NCBI GenBank assembly: GCA_947626675.1
Contig: CANQTC010000002.1
Location: forward strand, 62,001-126,000
DNA length: 64,000 nt
Source: an uncultured Coprococcus sp.
GTDB lineage: Bacteria; Bacillota; Clostridia; Lachnospirales; Lachnospiraceae
Direction: 5' to 3'
The notes beneath the pieces were generated by a model. It did no database searches, was not told the origin of the DNA, and saw nothing but the letters and a program-made list of their open reading frames with translations. The translations under genes were made by a program, and so were the position numbers. Shown piece after piece: positions 9,749-18,057 of this stretch (the stretch's first letter is position 1; the number at the start of each line of letters is the position of its first letter).

Positions 9749-10159
9749 ATGAAAACAACAGCGGAATTATTGGAACAGATACAACATTTTGATATAGAGG
9801 AATTTAAAAACGCAGCAAATTTCGGCAGCCTAACCATTGCGGATTACCTGAATGAACTGCTTTTAAAAAAACATCTTCAAGCAAAGGATATTATTATCAA
9901 ACTGTATATGGAACGCTCGTATACATATCAAATTCTAAAAGGCCGCCGGAAACCTACCCGAACTTTCCTAATCCGCATCGCTATTCTTTGTCAGCTTTCA
10001 TTAACAGAAACACAGCGCATGCTTACCATCGGGCAGCGCCAGGTTCTTTATCCGAAAAACCGTTTTGATGCTGCTGTCATCTATGCAATTCAAAATCATT
10101 TAACAGAAGAAGAACTCAACAAGCTTCTTTCAGACATCGGAGAAAATACACTCTTTTAA
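9749..10159 (+). CDS. Small HTH (XRE-like) protein paired with the kinase
   Basis: A 136-residue protein with a central helix-turn-helix: LLLKKHLQAKDIIIKLYMER then SYTYQILKGRRKPTRTFLIR, the pattern of lambda-Cro/XRE repressors in which the tyrosine-rich recognition helix ends in GRRKP. The C-terminal part is helical (LTEEELNKLLSDIG). The ATG at 9749 is chosen because AGGATGG (9737-9743) is placed for it; upstream in-frame starts lack one. It lies 88 bases after the kinase stop. Its job as a regulator tied to the kinase is inferred from position only. Confidence 0.7.
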   Translation: MKTTAELLEQIQHFDIEEFKNAANFGSLTIADYLNELLLKKHLQAKDIIIKLYMERSYTYQILKGRRKPTRTFLIRIAILCQLSLTETQRMLTIGQRQVLYPKNRFDAAVIYAIQNHLTEEELNKLLSDIGENTLF

Positions 10160-10206
10160 TGAAGTCCAGTCTTAAGAACCTGATTCATTTTAATATACTG
10201 CAATCA

Positions 10207-10272
10207 AAAAGCTGACGCACATGACTGCAATCAGGCTTATGCCGATATGCATTTCATAATACGTCAGCTTTT
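10207..10272. terminator. Bidirectional terminator between HTH gene and rplA
   Basis: AAAAGCTGACG (10207-10217) and CGTCAGCTTTT (10262-10272) form a perfect 11-bp stem whose outer A/T pairs give a U run in both directions. The 44-base loop is unusually long for a terminator but may fold further. It separates two convergent genes. Confidence 0.6.
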
Positions 10273-10291
10273 CATATGTTTGTGTTAATGC

Positions 10292-10984
10292 CTATACAAA
10301 TCTTGTTGTATTTACCTTAACACCAGGTCCCATTGTAGAAGCGACTACAACGCTCTTAAGGTACTGTCCCTTAGCAGCAGCCGGTTTCGCTTTAACAATA
10401 GCATCTATTAAAGTCTGGAAGTTCTCGTTTAACTGTTCCTCTGTGAAAGATACCTTTCCCACTGGCACATGGATAATATTGGCTTTGTCAAGTCTGTACT
10501 CTATCTTACCAGCTTTGATATCAGCAATCGCTTTTGTTACATCCATTGTAACTGTACCTGCCTTTGGATTTGGCATAAGTCCTTTTGGTCCAAGTACACG
10601 TCCTAAACGACCAACAACACCCATCATATCAGGTGTAGCTACAACAACATCGAAGTCTAACCATCCGTCGTTCTGAATCTTCGGAATTAACTCCTCGCCG
10701 CCTGCATAATCAGCGCCTGCTGCAAGAGCTTCATCAACCTTATCGCCCTTCGCAAAAACAAGAACCTTTACTGTCTTACCTGTTCCGTTTGGTAATACAA
10801 CAGCGCCACGAACCTGCTGGTCTGCATGACGTCCGTCTACACCAAGTCTTAAATGAGCTTCTACTGTCTCATCAAACTTCGCTGCTGACATCTTCTTAAC
10901 TAAAGCAACTGCCTCTTCGATTTCATAGGCAGCCGTTCTGTCATAGAGCTTGCTTGCCTCTATATATTTCTTACCTTTTTTCAT
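10292..10984 (-). CDS. rplA: Ribosomal protein L1
   Basis: Large-subunit protein forming the L1 stalk, 230 residues, normal length. Family marks are the start [15 protein letters not shown], the [20 protein letters not shown] turn and [20 protein letters not shown] at 10998-10994. It is the last gene of the rpmG-secE-nusG-rplK-rplA transcript; the bidirectional hairpin follows its stop and rplJ/rplL are not next to it, although these usually follow. L1 is a known translational repressor of its own message, and a candidate binding site lies just upstream. Confidence 0.98.
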   Translation of the reverse strand: MKKGKKYIEASKLYDRTAAYEIEEAVALVKKMSAAKFDETVEAHLRLGVDGRHADQQVRGAVVLPNGTGKTVKVLVFAKGDKVDEALAAGADYAGGEELIPKIQNDGWLDFDVVVATPDMMGVVGRLGRVLGPKGLMPNPKAGTVTMDVTKAIADIKAGKIEYRLDKANIIHVPVGKVSFTEEQLNENFQTLIDAIVKAKPAAAKGQYLKSVVVASTMGPGVKVNTTRFV

Positions 10985-11001
10985 TAATATAAACCTCCTG
11001 T

Positions 11002-11028
11002 GGTCTTATCGGGAGCGACCCTCCCACC
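11002..11028 (-). promoter_or_regulatory. Putative L1-binding mRNA hairpin ahead of rplA
   Basis: The mRNA reads GGUGGGAG GGUCG CUCCC GAUAA GACC: an inner GGGAG/CUCCC stem, an asymmetric GAUAA bulge on the 3' side, and an outer GGU/ACC stem, ending 4 bases before the rplA GGAGG. A short stem with an asymmetric internal loop is how L1 recognises rRNA and its own mRNA. A sister copy lies before rplK. Confidence 0.55.
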
Positions 11029-11047
11029 ATAATGTTTTGTACAAATA

Positions 11048-11473
11048 TTACTCTTCTACTGTAACACCCATTGAACGGGCTGTTCCAGCAATCATGCTCA
11101 TAGCAGCTTCAAGGCTTGCAGCATTCAAATCTTTCATCTTCAGTTCGGCAATTTCCTGAACCTTCGCTTTCGAGATAGTTGCAACCTTTGTCTTCTTTGA
11201 GTTTGCTGAACCTGACTTGATATTACATGCCTTCTTAATCAGAAGTGAAGCAGGTGGAGTCTTTGTAATAAAACTAAAGCTCTTATCCTGATATACTGTA
11301 ATAACAACAGGGATAATCATATCTCCGTCATTTGCAGTTCTAGCATTAAATTCCTTTGTGAACGCAACGATATTGACACCATGCTGACCAAGTGCAGGTC
11401 CAACAGGTGGTGCAGGTGTTGCCTTTCCTGCAGGTATCTGTAATTTGATATATCCTTCTACTTTCTTCGCCAT
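11048..11473 (-). CDS. rplK: Ribosomal protein L11
   Basis: GTPase-centre protein of the large subunit, 141 residues. The ATG at 11473 ([10 protein letters not shown]) with GGAGG at 11488-11484 gives the usual length; longer in-frame starts up to 11533 are rejected. Clear marks are [32 protein letters not shown] and [16 protein letters not shown]. Sits 59 bases after nusG and 63 before rplA in one transcript. Confidence 0.98.
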   Translation of the reverse strand: MAKKVEGYIKLQIPAGKATPAPPVGPALGQHGVNIVAFTKEFNARTANDGDMIIPVVITVYQDKSFSFITKTPPASLLIKKACNIKSGSANSKKTKVATISKAKVQEIAELKMKDLNAASLEAAMSMIAGTARSMGVTVEE

Positions 11474-11497
11474 TTTTAGCGCACCTCCAAAAATATT

Positions 11498-11525
11498 GTG
11501 GTAATAACGGGGGATACCCTTCCAC
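11498..11525 (-). promoter_or_regulatory. Putative L1-binding mRNA hairpin ahead of rplK
   Basis: The mRNA reads GUGG AAGGGUAUCCCCC GUUAUUA CCAC: outer GUGG/CCAC stem, inner GGG/CCC stem and a 3' asymmetric GUUAUUA bulge. Layout and the trailing ACCACA match the element before rplA, so both probably bind L1 and let it repress rplK and rplA translation. Confidence 0.55.
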
Positions 11526-11532
11526 TTATTCA

Positions 11533-12069
11533 CTACATTTTCTTGATATCAACAAATGCAATCTCTACAGATGTTGCCCGACCAAATATTTCAACATCGA
11601 TGGTTACGGTCTGTTTACTGGTGTTGATTGCCTTAATATTTGCTACAGTGCCTTCCCATGCACCTGCTGTAACCTGAATCATATCGCCCACTTCAACGTC
11701 AACGACTACTGTCTCCTGATTAATACCAAGATTTTTCATCTCTTCTTCTGACAGTGGAACAGGTTTTGAACCAGGTCCAACAAATCCTGTAACGCCTCTT
11801 GTGTTACGAACTACATACCATGTAGCATCATTCATAACCATATAAAGAAGTACATAACCAGGAAATAGTTTTCTGTTTACAGCTTTCTGCACGCCATTCT
11901 TCATCTCTATGGATTCTTCGACTGGTACAGACACCTCCAATATCTGATCTTGTAACTTTCTGTTTTCAATTGTCTTCTCAATATCAGCTTTTACCTTGTT
12001 TTCATAGCCTGAGTAGGTATGAACAACATACCATTTTGCATTTTCTGCTTCTGCCACATCATTCACCAA
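11533..12069 (-). CDS. nusG: Transcription termination/antitermination factor NusG
   Basis: RNA polymerase elongation factor. N-terminal NGN domain from [20 protein letters not shown] to about residue 120, and a C-terminal KOW domain with [20 protein letters not shown]. Length about 178, as usual. The start is uncertain: TTG 12069, GTG 12066 or GTG 12057 are all in frame and overlap or touch the secE stop; 12057 gives the most typical N-terminus. Translation is probably coupled to secE. Confidence 0.97.
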   Translation of the reverse strand: MVNDVAEAENAKWYVVHTYSGYENKVKADIEKTIENRKLQDQILEVSVPVEESIEMKNGVQKAVNRKLFPGYVLLYMVMNDATWYVVRNTRGVTGFVGPGSKPVPLSEEEMKNLGINQETVVVDVEVGDMIQVTAGAWEGTVANIKAINTSKQTVTIDVEIFGRATSVEIAFVDIKKM

Positions 12070-12275
12070 CCTTTAACTATATAAAGTAAACCACTCTTAA
12101 TCAGCCAGTCAACTATCGCTATAATACAACCTAATAATATGGTTGAAACAACGACTACGCATGACTGCTTTGCCAGGGATGACTTATCAAGCCAGCTAAT
12201 CTTCTTGAATTCACCCTTTAATTCCTGAAACCAGCTTCTTTTGAGAGTTGTTGATGTTTCTTCTTTTTTAGACAT
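12063..12275 (-). CDS. secE: Protein translocase subunit SecE
   Basis: Small single-helix subunit that clamps SecY. 70 residues: conserved amphipathic FQELKGEFKKISWLDKSSLA then one membrane helix of about 22 residues. AGGAGG at 12290-12285. Its stop overlaps the start region of nusG, the standard secE-nusG order. Confidence 0.95.
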   Translation of the reverse strand: MSKKEETSTTLKRSWFQELKGEFKKISWLDKSSLAKQSCVVVVSTILLGCIIAIVDWLIKSGLLYIVKGW

Positions 12276-12303
12276 TAAATCAATCCTCCTTACTGGTTAC
12301 AGA

Positions 12304-12459
12304 CTATTTTGTCTCCTTATGCATTGTATGAGCTTTACAAAATCTACAATACTTTTTTGTTTCCATTCTGTCCGGATGCGTTTTCTTATCCTTTGTCATA
12401 TTGTAGTTACGCTGTTTACAATCCTGACATGCCAATGTTATTTTAACGCGCACTTCCAT
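12304..12459 (-). CDS. rpmG: Ribosomal protein L33 (zinc-binding form)
   Basis: A 51-residue protein, [20 protein letters not shown] at its start and [17 protein letters not shown] at its end. The two CxxC pairs (CQDC, CRFC) mark the zinc-ribbon C+ form. GGAGG lies three bases from the ATG, rather close. It is the first gene of the secE-nusG-rplKA transcript, 28 bases ahead of secE. Confidence 0.96.
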   Translation of the reverse strand: MEVRVKITLACQDCKQRNYNMTKDKKTHPDRMETKKYCRFCKAHTMHKETK

Positions 12460-12516
12460 TTACCTCCATTAATTATTTTAAGGCACAAAAAAAAGACCTC
12501 TTTCATCGCATTTCCT

Positions 12517-12546
12517 ACAATAACACAACATTGTGGTACAAGTCAA
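12517..12546 (-). promoter_or_regulatory. Promoter of the rpmG-secE-nusG-rplKA operon
   Basis: TTGACT (12546-12541), 18-base spacer, TATTGT (12522-12517). The spacer contains the perfect 12-bp palindrome CACAATGTTGTG, which could be an operator or chance. Confidence 0.6.
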
Positions 12547-12576
12547 GCAGTCTTTCTTTATTATTTATATTTTTTC

Positions 12577-12813
12577 CTACCTTGCGCCGAGTTCCTTCAG
12601 TGTTTGAATGAGTTCCATATCTGCCTCGGTGAGTTTTACATTTGTGCAGATGGTTTCTCCTGTGTCGGATGTTACCTTCAGTTCTAATATATAGCCTTCC
12701 TTTATCCCGCTTTTTGCTGCGGCATTTAAAAACAAAGGGAACTTTGGATGATTTGCCGAAAATTTCTCCCATGCCCCTTTTATTTTAAAAATTGCTGCCG
12801 GATTTATTCCCAT
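12577..12813 (-). CDS. Conserved-looking small protein of unknown function
   Basis: 78 residues, no membrane segment or signal peptide, start MGINPAAIFKIKGAWEKF, rich in alternating beta-like strands (GYILELKVTSDTGE) with a helical end (EADMELIQTLKELG). The ATG at 12813 has AGGAG eight bases upstream (12826-12822); the GTG at 12822 overlaps that site. It follows the 12861 gene by 47 bases on the same strand. Function not recognised. Confidence 0.7.
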   Translation of the reverse strand: MGINPAAIFKIKGAWEKFSANHPKFPLFLNAAAKSGIKEGYILELKVTSDTGETICTNVKLTEADMELIQTLKELGAR

Positions 12814-12860
12814 AATAGTCACTCCTCATCTGTTGTCTTTCCGATATTTTTATTATTTTC

Positions 12861-13340
12861 TTACTTCAAGATTGCTCCTATCGCCCCAAACAGACCTAAA
12901 CTTGCAAGGCACATAAGCACTCCTGCAAGCATGACGCCTAACATAACGGCAATAACGCTCTTCTTCCAGTCAAGGTCTAAGAAGCTTGCAGCCAGTGTTC
13001 CTGTCCATGCCCCCGTTCCGGGAAGCGGTATCCCTACAAAAAGCAGCAACGCGATATAAATTCCTGTTCCGGCTTTTGCCTTTAGCTTCTGTCCGCCTTT
13101 TTCGCCCTTTTCCAGACACCATGTAAAGAATGTTCCAATTACTTTCTTATCTTTTCCCCATATCAGAACTTTTCTTGCGAACCAGAATATCAATGGTACG
13201 GGCAACATATTTCCAATTACGCACACGATAAACGATGGTATCGTAGGAAGATGAAAGCCTACGGAAAATGGTATTGCGCCTCTAAGTTCAACGATTGGCA
13301 CCATTGAAATAAGAAAAATAATAATATATTTCTTTAACAT
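12861..13340 (-). CDS. Small multidrug export family membrane protein (COG2426-like)
   Basis: 159-residue integral membrane protein of the Sm_multidrug_ex family (PF06695): MVPIVELRGAIPFSVGF near the N-terminus, GNMLPVPLIFWFARKVL, and the conserved LPGTGAWTGTLAASFL segment, with four to five helices. Despite the family name, drug export is not established; the LRGAIP and PLPGTGAWTG motifs recall DedA-like re-entrant loops. RBS AGGAG overlaps the sseB stop, 3 bases away, so it is translated from the sseB message. Confidence 0.85.
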   Translation of the reverse strand: MLKKYIIIFLISMVPIVELRGAIPFSVGFHLPTIPSFIVCVIGNMLPVPLIFWFARKVLIWGKDKKVIGTFFTWCLEKGEKGGQKLKAKAGTGIYIALLLFVGIPLPGTGAWTGTLAASFLDLDWKKSVIAVMLGVMLAGVLMCLASLGLFGAIGAILK

Positions 13341-13343
13341 AAC

Positions 13344-14132
13344 CTACTCCTGCTCTTCTTTTTGATAAAATGGTTCTGCGACCTCAGCTACTTTTGTTCC
13401 AAGCCCGCTTCTTGTACTGGTCAGTACCGTCTTTATTCCAAACGAAAGAGATTTGATACGCGGCAGCAATTCACTGAAGATTGCGGCGTCATCCCCTTCT
13501 GTATCTACTGCAATCAGATATTCTTCGTCACCGTCTCCATTTTCCATCAACTGGAGATATGCACGTTTAATATAAGGCTTTTCTGCAAAGAATTTCTTTG
13601 CTTCTTCCATCATATCAATCGGCATATACTTCGGTGTTCTGAGTTTTATCTTTGCATTCGGTGGAATCACCTGTCTTCTGACATTTCGTATTTTATTTTT
13701 CTCAAGCTCTGTCATAAGACCTTCCGGTATCACCATTCCGTCTCCATGCGGATTGATTACAAATCCCGAAATCGCCCCTTTTGACTTTAGTACCATCGGC
13801 ACAAGTTCTTTATAGGTAATAACCATCTTACTTGCGCCTTCATATGTCCCCTTATTAAATTCATCGATATCCGTAAATACAGGGAAGAAGCTCTTGCCGG
13901 CTTTATTGGTAATCACAGCAAAATTCACCTTAACTTTCTCGTCAGGCGGCGTTGCATGTTCTGCTTCTTCTTCATAAGTCTTCGGCTTTTTATCAAATAT
14001 TGCAGGTATAATATAGGTTGCCTTTATTACATTTGATAAATATTCCCGCTGCGTATCAGGGCTGCTTTTTTTCTTCACATCCTTTATTGCTTTCAGCAGC
14101 TCATCATTTCTTATCATATTCCCTACGTCCAT
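13344..14132 (-). CDS. sseB: SseB-family protein
   Basis: 262-residue cytoplasmic protein. The N-terminal SseB domain covers about residues 10-150 (NVIKATYIIPAIFDKK, FAVITNKAGKSFFPVFTDID, GFVINPHGDGMVIP), followed by an SseB C-terminal domain (KYMPIDMMEEAKKFFAEK, RAYLQLMENG). The name comes from enhanced serine sensitivity in E. coli; the biochemical role is unknown. It starts 18 bases after the 14151 gene stop and is followed at 3 bases by the membrane protein at 12861. Confidence 0.85.
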   Translation of the reverse strand: MDVGNMIRNDELLKAIKDVKKKSSPDTQREYLSNVIKATYIIPAIFDKKPKTYEEEAEHATPPDEKVKVNFAVITNKAGKSFFPVFTDIDEFNKGTYEGASKMVITYKELVPMVLKSKGAISGFVINPHGDGMVIPEGLMTELEKNKIRNVRRQVIPPNAKIKLRTPKYMPIDMMEEAKKFFAEKPYIKRAYLQLMENGDGDEEYLIAVDTEGDDAAIFSELLPRIKSLSFGIKTVLTSTRSGLGTKVAEVAEPFYQKEEQE

Positions 14133-14150
14133 TTTTATTCCTCTTCTTTC

Positions 14151-14927
14151 TTAAATATTCTTTCCGCAATTTTTATCCTGTTCTTTGACAAGCTCCAACT
14201 CAGGTCTGATATCAGGCATTGGCTGGCATATTCTTTTCGTAAATTCCTTTAAAAATTCCTGACCGCCTTTATACATTGTAACAGGGAGCATCAGTTTTCC
14301 TTTTGAAGTGGTCACTATGTAGCCTTTTCGTCTATCATAAAAAGGTGCAGCCATCTTCGCCTGTTCTTTGATATCATCCAGCTCGTATTCAGTCCACCTG
14401 AACGGCACTTTTGAAAAATATATTTTTTCATCGTCCATTTTCACTACCGAGCCGACTGCCAGCCGGCATAACATACCAATCAATATTCCCATCACAAATG
14501 CCGCCAGCACCAGAATACGTCCAATCCCCTGAAATATGCTGTCAAGCCCCAGTATCGCAACAACAATCAGCAGCACAATCATCGTACTTACGATAAATAC
14601 CATCGGCACAATCATTGTATAGGCTTTTAAAGCTCCATCCTTTGACCTTGTACATTTACCATAATAGCTTATCCCAAGCGGTTTCATTCCTAATTCTTCA
14701 CCACAATACGGGCAATACTTCTGATTCAAATTTCCACTTGCAGGGATAGCTCTATGACAATGCGGACATCTGAAAAATATCACAGCAATTATTTCGGAAA
14801 CAAACATCGATATGATAAATGCTGTAAAGCCCCATCCGATATGTCCGGTAAATGCGAAAATAAATATGGAAAAAACGCCTATAACAGGCAGCAGCATTGA
14901 TATTATCTTTGTCATCAGAAGCTTCAT
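14151..14927 (-). CDS. Zinc-ribbon membrane protein of unknown function
   Basis: 258 residues. Two N-terminal helices (about 5-50), then a zinc ribbon CPHCHRAIP...YCPYCGEELG (about 54-81), then two more helices (about 100-155), and a cytoplasmic tail with PH-like strands (IYFSKVPFRWTEYELDDIKE, KLMLPVTMYKGG). The ribbon between membrane pairs suggests a membrane-associated regulatory or scaffold protein. AGGAGG precedes the ATG by five bases. First gene of a run ending with 12577. Confidence 0.65.
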   Translation of the reverse strand: MKLLMTKIISMLLPVIGVFSIFIFAFTGHIGWGFTAFIISMFVSEIIAVIFFRCPHCHRAIPASGNLNQKYCPYCGEELGMKPLGISYYGKCTRSKDGALKAYTMIVPMVFIVSTMIVLLIVVAILGLDSIFQGIGRILVLAAFVMGILIGMLCRLAVGSVVKMDDEKIYFSKVPFRWTEYELDDIKEQAKMAAPFYDRRKGYIVTTSKGKLMLPVTMYKGGQEFLKEFTKRICQPMPDIRPELELVKEQDKNCGKNI

Positions 14928-15010
14928 AAATTCCTCCTAAGCCTTTCATTTCATATTCACACATTCTATCATAAATGCAAACCTTATTTCAATATATCTT
15001 TAATAAAAGT

Positions 15011-15064
15011 AAGAAAGCCTTCTTGTATATATTGTTTGAGGTGTATATACAAGACGGCTTTCTT
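15011..15064 (-). terminator. Terminator of the PurF-like gene
   Basis: Two stacked stems: AAGAAAGCC (15011-15019) with GGCTTTCTT (15056-15064), and CTTGTATATA (15022-15031) with TATATACAAG (15044-15053), around a 12-base loop. It lies 28 bases after the stop at 15093. Confidence 0.75.
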
Positions 15065-15092
15065 AACCAACTATCTTTTATGAACTTATCTA

Positions 15093-16496
15093 TTATTCAT
15101 TTCCATCCCAGCAATAGGTACAGAGTTTACTTTTATCAATTCCTACTGAATCCAGCATATCGTCAAGCCTGTTGTACATGAGGGTTGTAAACTTCAGCTG
15201 TTTCCGAATCCACTCTACCATTGCTTTATATTTCTCACTGTCAGGATTTGCGTATTCCTTAAGCAGTTCTTCCGTAACCGCTCCGTCCTCCAAATCTTCC
15301 ACAGCCCGTCTTGCAATCAGCTCCATCTCTGATGTTGAACGTGAGAAATTAAGATATTTACAGCCAAATAAGAGCGGCGGGCATGCAGGTCTGATATGCA
15401 CCTCTTTTGCCCCGCTTTCGTATAAAAACTCTGTCGTTTCCCGAAGCTGTGTTCCGCGCACGATAGAGTCATCAATCAGCAGAAGGCTTCTGTCTTTAAT
15501 AAGGTCATGCACAGGAATCAGTTTCATCTTTGCAATCAGATTTCTCTTATTCTGTATCGTAGGCATGAACGAACGCGGCCATGTAGGGGTATATTTAATA
15601 AATGGTCTTGAAAATGGTATTCCGGATTCATTTGCATATCCTATGGCATGTGCTGTACCGGAGTCCGGAACGCCCGCTACTACATCCGGTTTTACAGAAT
15701 CCCTTTTTGCCATCATCTTACCGCAGTTATATCGCATCTGTTCAACACTGACGCCTTCATAGGATGCTGACGGATAGCCATAATATACCCATAAAAACGT
15801 ACATATCTTCATATCTTTTCCCGGCGCAACAAGCGTCTTGACCCCCTCCGGCGTCATAACAACAATTTCCCCCGGGCCAAGTTCTCTATAATCGGTATAG
15901 CCCAAATTCAAATATGCGTAGCTTTCAAAGCTGGCGCAGTATGCATTTTCTTTTTTTCCTATAACAAGCGGTGTTCTTCCCATTAAGTCTCTTGCCGCAT
16001 ATACACCCTTTGATGTCAGAAGAAGCATTGTTACAGAGCCGTCTATAACCTCCTGTGCATATCGTATTCCATCTATAAAATTATCCTTTTGGTTAATCAG
16101 CGCCGCTACGATTTCTGTCTGACTGATATCACCATTGCTCATCTCAAACAGATGTGCATTGCAATTTAATATCTCTGTAAGCAGTTCATCGATATTATTT
16201 ATTTTTCCCACCGTTGCAATTGCATAGGTTCCATGATGGGAACGAAGAAGCAGCGGTTGTCCTTCATAATCTGAAATACTTCCTATCCCATAATATCCTT
16301 CCATTGAATTGGCTTCTTTATCAAACTTCGTCCGAAATGGACTGTTTTCAATAGAATGAATGGATTTTTTAAAACCATTTTCTCCATATACTGCCATTCC
16401 TGCTCTTCTTGTTCCAAGATGTGAATGATAATCTGTTCCAAAGAACAAATCAAATATACAATTTTCTTTAGACACTACTCCGAATATTCCGCCCAT
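15093..16496 (-). CDS. Amidophosphoribosyltransferase-like protein without N-terminal Cys
   Basis: PurF family, 467 residues. Residues 1-235 are an Ntn glutaminase-like domain and 250-467 a type I phosphoribosyltransferase with the PRPP loop LLLIDDSIVRGTQL. True PurF starts MC; here GGAGG five bases upstream fixes the ATG at 16496 and the protein starts MGGIFGVVSK, so the nucleophile is glycine. Cysteines matching the four [4Fe-4S] ligands of Bacillus PurF are present (KICTF, FGCKY, CTYC). It may use free ammonia, transfer another amine, or be regulatory. No other purine gene is near. Similar MGGFFG-type paralogues are known in gut Firmicutes and Bacteroidetes. Confidence 0.85.
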   Translation of the reverse strand: MGGIFGVVSKENCIFDLFFGTDYHSHLGTRRAGMAVYGENGFKKSIHSIENSPFRTKFDKEANSMEGYYGIGSISDYEGQPLLLRSHHGTYAIATVGKINNIDELLTEILNCNAHLFEMSNGDISQTEIVAALINQKDNFIDGIRYAQEVIDGSVTMLLLTSKGVYAARDLMGRTPLVIGKKENAYCASFESYAYLNLGYTDYRELGPGEIVVMTPEGVKTLVAPGKDMKICTFLWVYYGYPSASYEGVSVEQMRYNCGKMMAKRDSVKPDVVAGVPDSGTAHAIGYANESGIPFSRPFIKYTPTWPRSFMPTIQNKRNLIAKMKLIPVHDLIKDRSLLLIDDSIVRGTQLRETTEFLYESGAKEVHIRPACPPLLFGCKYLNFSRSTSEMELIARRAVEDLEDGAVTEELLKEYANPDSEKYKAMVEWIRKQLKFTTLMYNRLDDMLDSVGIDKSKLCTYCWDGNE

Positions 16497-16549
16497 AACA
16501 GCCTCCATGTTATTTTATAATTTATCGCTATCTTTCAAAAGCACAAGCC

Positions 16550-17833
16550 TTATATCTGGTCAAGAGCCTGCGCAAGGTCTGCAATCAAATCCTCTGCATC
16601 TTCTATACCACATGAGTATCTTACTAAGTCAGGATATACGCCGCACGCTTCCAGTTCGGCATCGTTCATCTGTCTGTGTGTTGCACTTGCCGGATGCAGA
16701 CAGCAGGTTCTGGCATCTGCAACATGTGTTTCTATCGCTCCAAGTTTTAAGAACTTCATAAATTTTTCCGCAGCAGCCCTGCCGCCTTTTACACCGAAGC
16801 TTACGACGCCGCATGAACCGTTTGGCAGATATTTCTTTGCCAGTTCATGATATTTATCGCCTTCAAGTCCCGGATAATTTACATACTTGACTTTATCGCT
16901 TGCACTTAAAAAAGCTGCCACCTTCATCGCATTTTCACAATGTCTTGCCATTCTTACATGAAGACTTTCTAATCCTAAATTCAGAATAAACGCATGCTGC
17001 GGTGACTGTATCGAACCGAAATCTCTCATTAACTGCGCTGTACATTTTGTAATAAATGCGCCGCCCATACCAAATTTTTCTGCATAGGTAATGCCATGAT
17101 AGCTGTCATCCGGTGTGCAAAGTCCCGGAAATTTATCTGCATATTTCATCCAGTCAAACTTTCCTGCATCTACGATACAGCCGCCTACACATGCAGCATG
17201 TCCATCCATATACTTTGTCGTTGAATGTGTTACGATATCTGCTCCCCATTCTATCGGTCTGCAATTGATTGGTGTCGGAAATGTATTGTCAACAATCAGC
17301 GGAACACCATGTTCGTGTGCTGCTTTTGCAAACTTTTCAATATCAAGTACCGTAAGTGCCGGATTTGCAATTGTCTCGCCAAATACAGCCTTTGTATTCG
17401 GCTTAAATGCCGCATTTAATTCTTCTTCTGTTGCATCCGGACTTACAAATGTAAAATCAACGCCCATTTTTTTCATCGTTACTGCAAATAAATTATAAGT
17501 TCCGCCATATATGGAATTAGATGCAACGACATGGTCGCCGCAGTTGGCAATGTTGAATACCGCATAAAAATTTGCTGCCTGACCGGATGAGGTCAGCATT
17601 GCTGCAGCACCGCCTTCAAGCTGGCATATTTTATTTGCCACCATATCGTTTGTCGGATTTTGCAGTCTTGTATAAAAGTATCCTTCTGCCTCTAAATCAA
17701 ATAGTTTTCCCATATCTTCACTTGTTGCATACTTAAAGGTTGTGCTTTGAACAACAGGGATTTGTCTTGGTTCGCCATTTCCCGGCGTATATCCTCCCTG
17801 AACACATTTTGTATTAATCCTGTACTCGCTCAT
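16550..17833 (-). CDS. metY: O-acetylhomoserine sulfhydrylase (aminocarboxypropyltransferase)
   Basis: PLP enzyme of the Cys/Met metabolism family that makes homocysteine from O-acetylhomoserine and sulfide. 427 residues: YFYTRLQNPTNDMVANKI, LTSSGQAANFYAVFNI, VDNTFPTP, and the PLP lysine in HSTTKYMDGH. The long form (about 430) and the THVADARTCCLHPASATHRQ C-terminal region (core DARTCCLHPA) fit MetY rather than MetB/MetC. No SAM riboswitch is seen in the leader, so control is probably by another means. Confidence 0.93.
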   Translation of the reverse strand: MSEYRINTKCVQGGYTPGNGEPRQIPVVQSTTFKYATSEDMGKLFDLEAEGYFYTRLQNPTNDMVANKICQLEGGAAAMLTSSGQAANFYAVFNIANCGDHVVASNSIYGGTYNLFAVTMKKMGVDFTFVSPDATEEELNAAFKPNTKAVFGETIANPALTVLDIEKFAKAAHEHGVPLIVDNTFPTPINCRPIEWGADIVTHSTTKYMDGHAACVGGCIVDAGKFDWMKYADKFPGLCTPDDSYHGITYAEKFGMGGAFITKCTAQLMRDFGSIQSPQHAFILNLGLESLHVRMARHCENAMKVAAFLSASDKVKYVNYPGLEGDKYHELAKKYLPNGSCGVVSFGVKGGRAAAEKFMKFLKLGAIETHVADARTCCLHPASATHRQMNDAELEACGVYPDLVRYSCGIEDAEDLIADLAQALDQI

Positions 17834-17904
17834 AAATAATTCTCCTTACCAAATTCACACAATATACAGACCTTTGCCTGCCAAAAAAACATAAAGTCTT
17901 TAAT

Positions 17905-17933
17905 ATTATATAATCAATTATTGCCGCCTTCAA
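17905..17933 (-). promoter_or_regulatory. Promoter of metY
   Basis: TTGAAG (17933-17928), 17-base spacer, perfect TATAAT (17910-17905), 72 bases before the metY start. Confidence 0.65.
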
Positions 17934-17998
17934 GTTTTACTTATACAAAGGTGAAATTATAGACATTTTTATCTATTTTGTTTATTTATCGACATGTG

Positions 17999-18027
17999 TT
18001 GATTTTTCTCGCAATTGGTAGTATAAT
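17999..18027 (+). promoter_or_regulatory. Promoter of the TetR-type regulator
   Basis: TTGATT (17999-18004), 17-base spacer, TATAAT (18022-18027). Transcription would begin near 18034, which rules against the in-frame ATG at 18037 and supports the start at 18058. Confidence 0.7.
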
Positions 18028-18057
18028 GGACAAAACATGGCTTATGAGGAAAAGAAT

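Noticed and set aside
12241-12687. 148-codon plus-strand frame opposite rpmG
   Set aside because: It covers rpmG, its promoter and the start of secE, all of which are certain on the minus strand.
15172-15762. 196-codon frame on the plus strand opposite the PurF-like gene
   Set aside because: No RBS or family resemblance, and the minus-strand protein is clearly recognisable.
17834-18057. Search for a SAM or other sulfur riboswitch upstream of metY
   Set aside because: No conserved core or terminator hairpin was found; only two divergent promoters.
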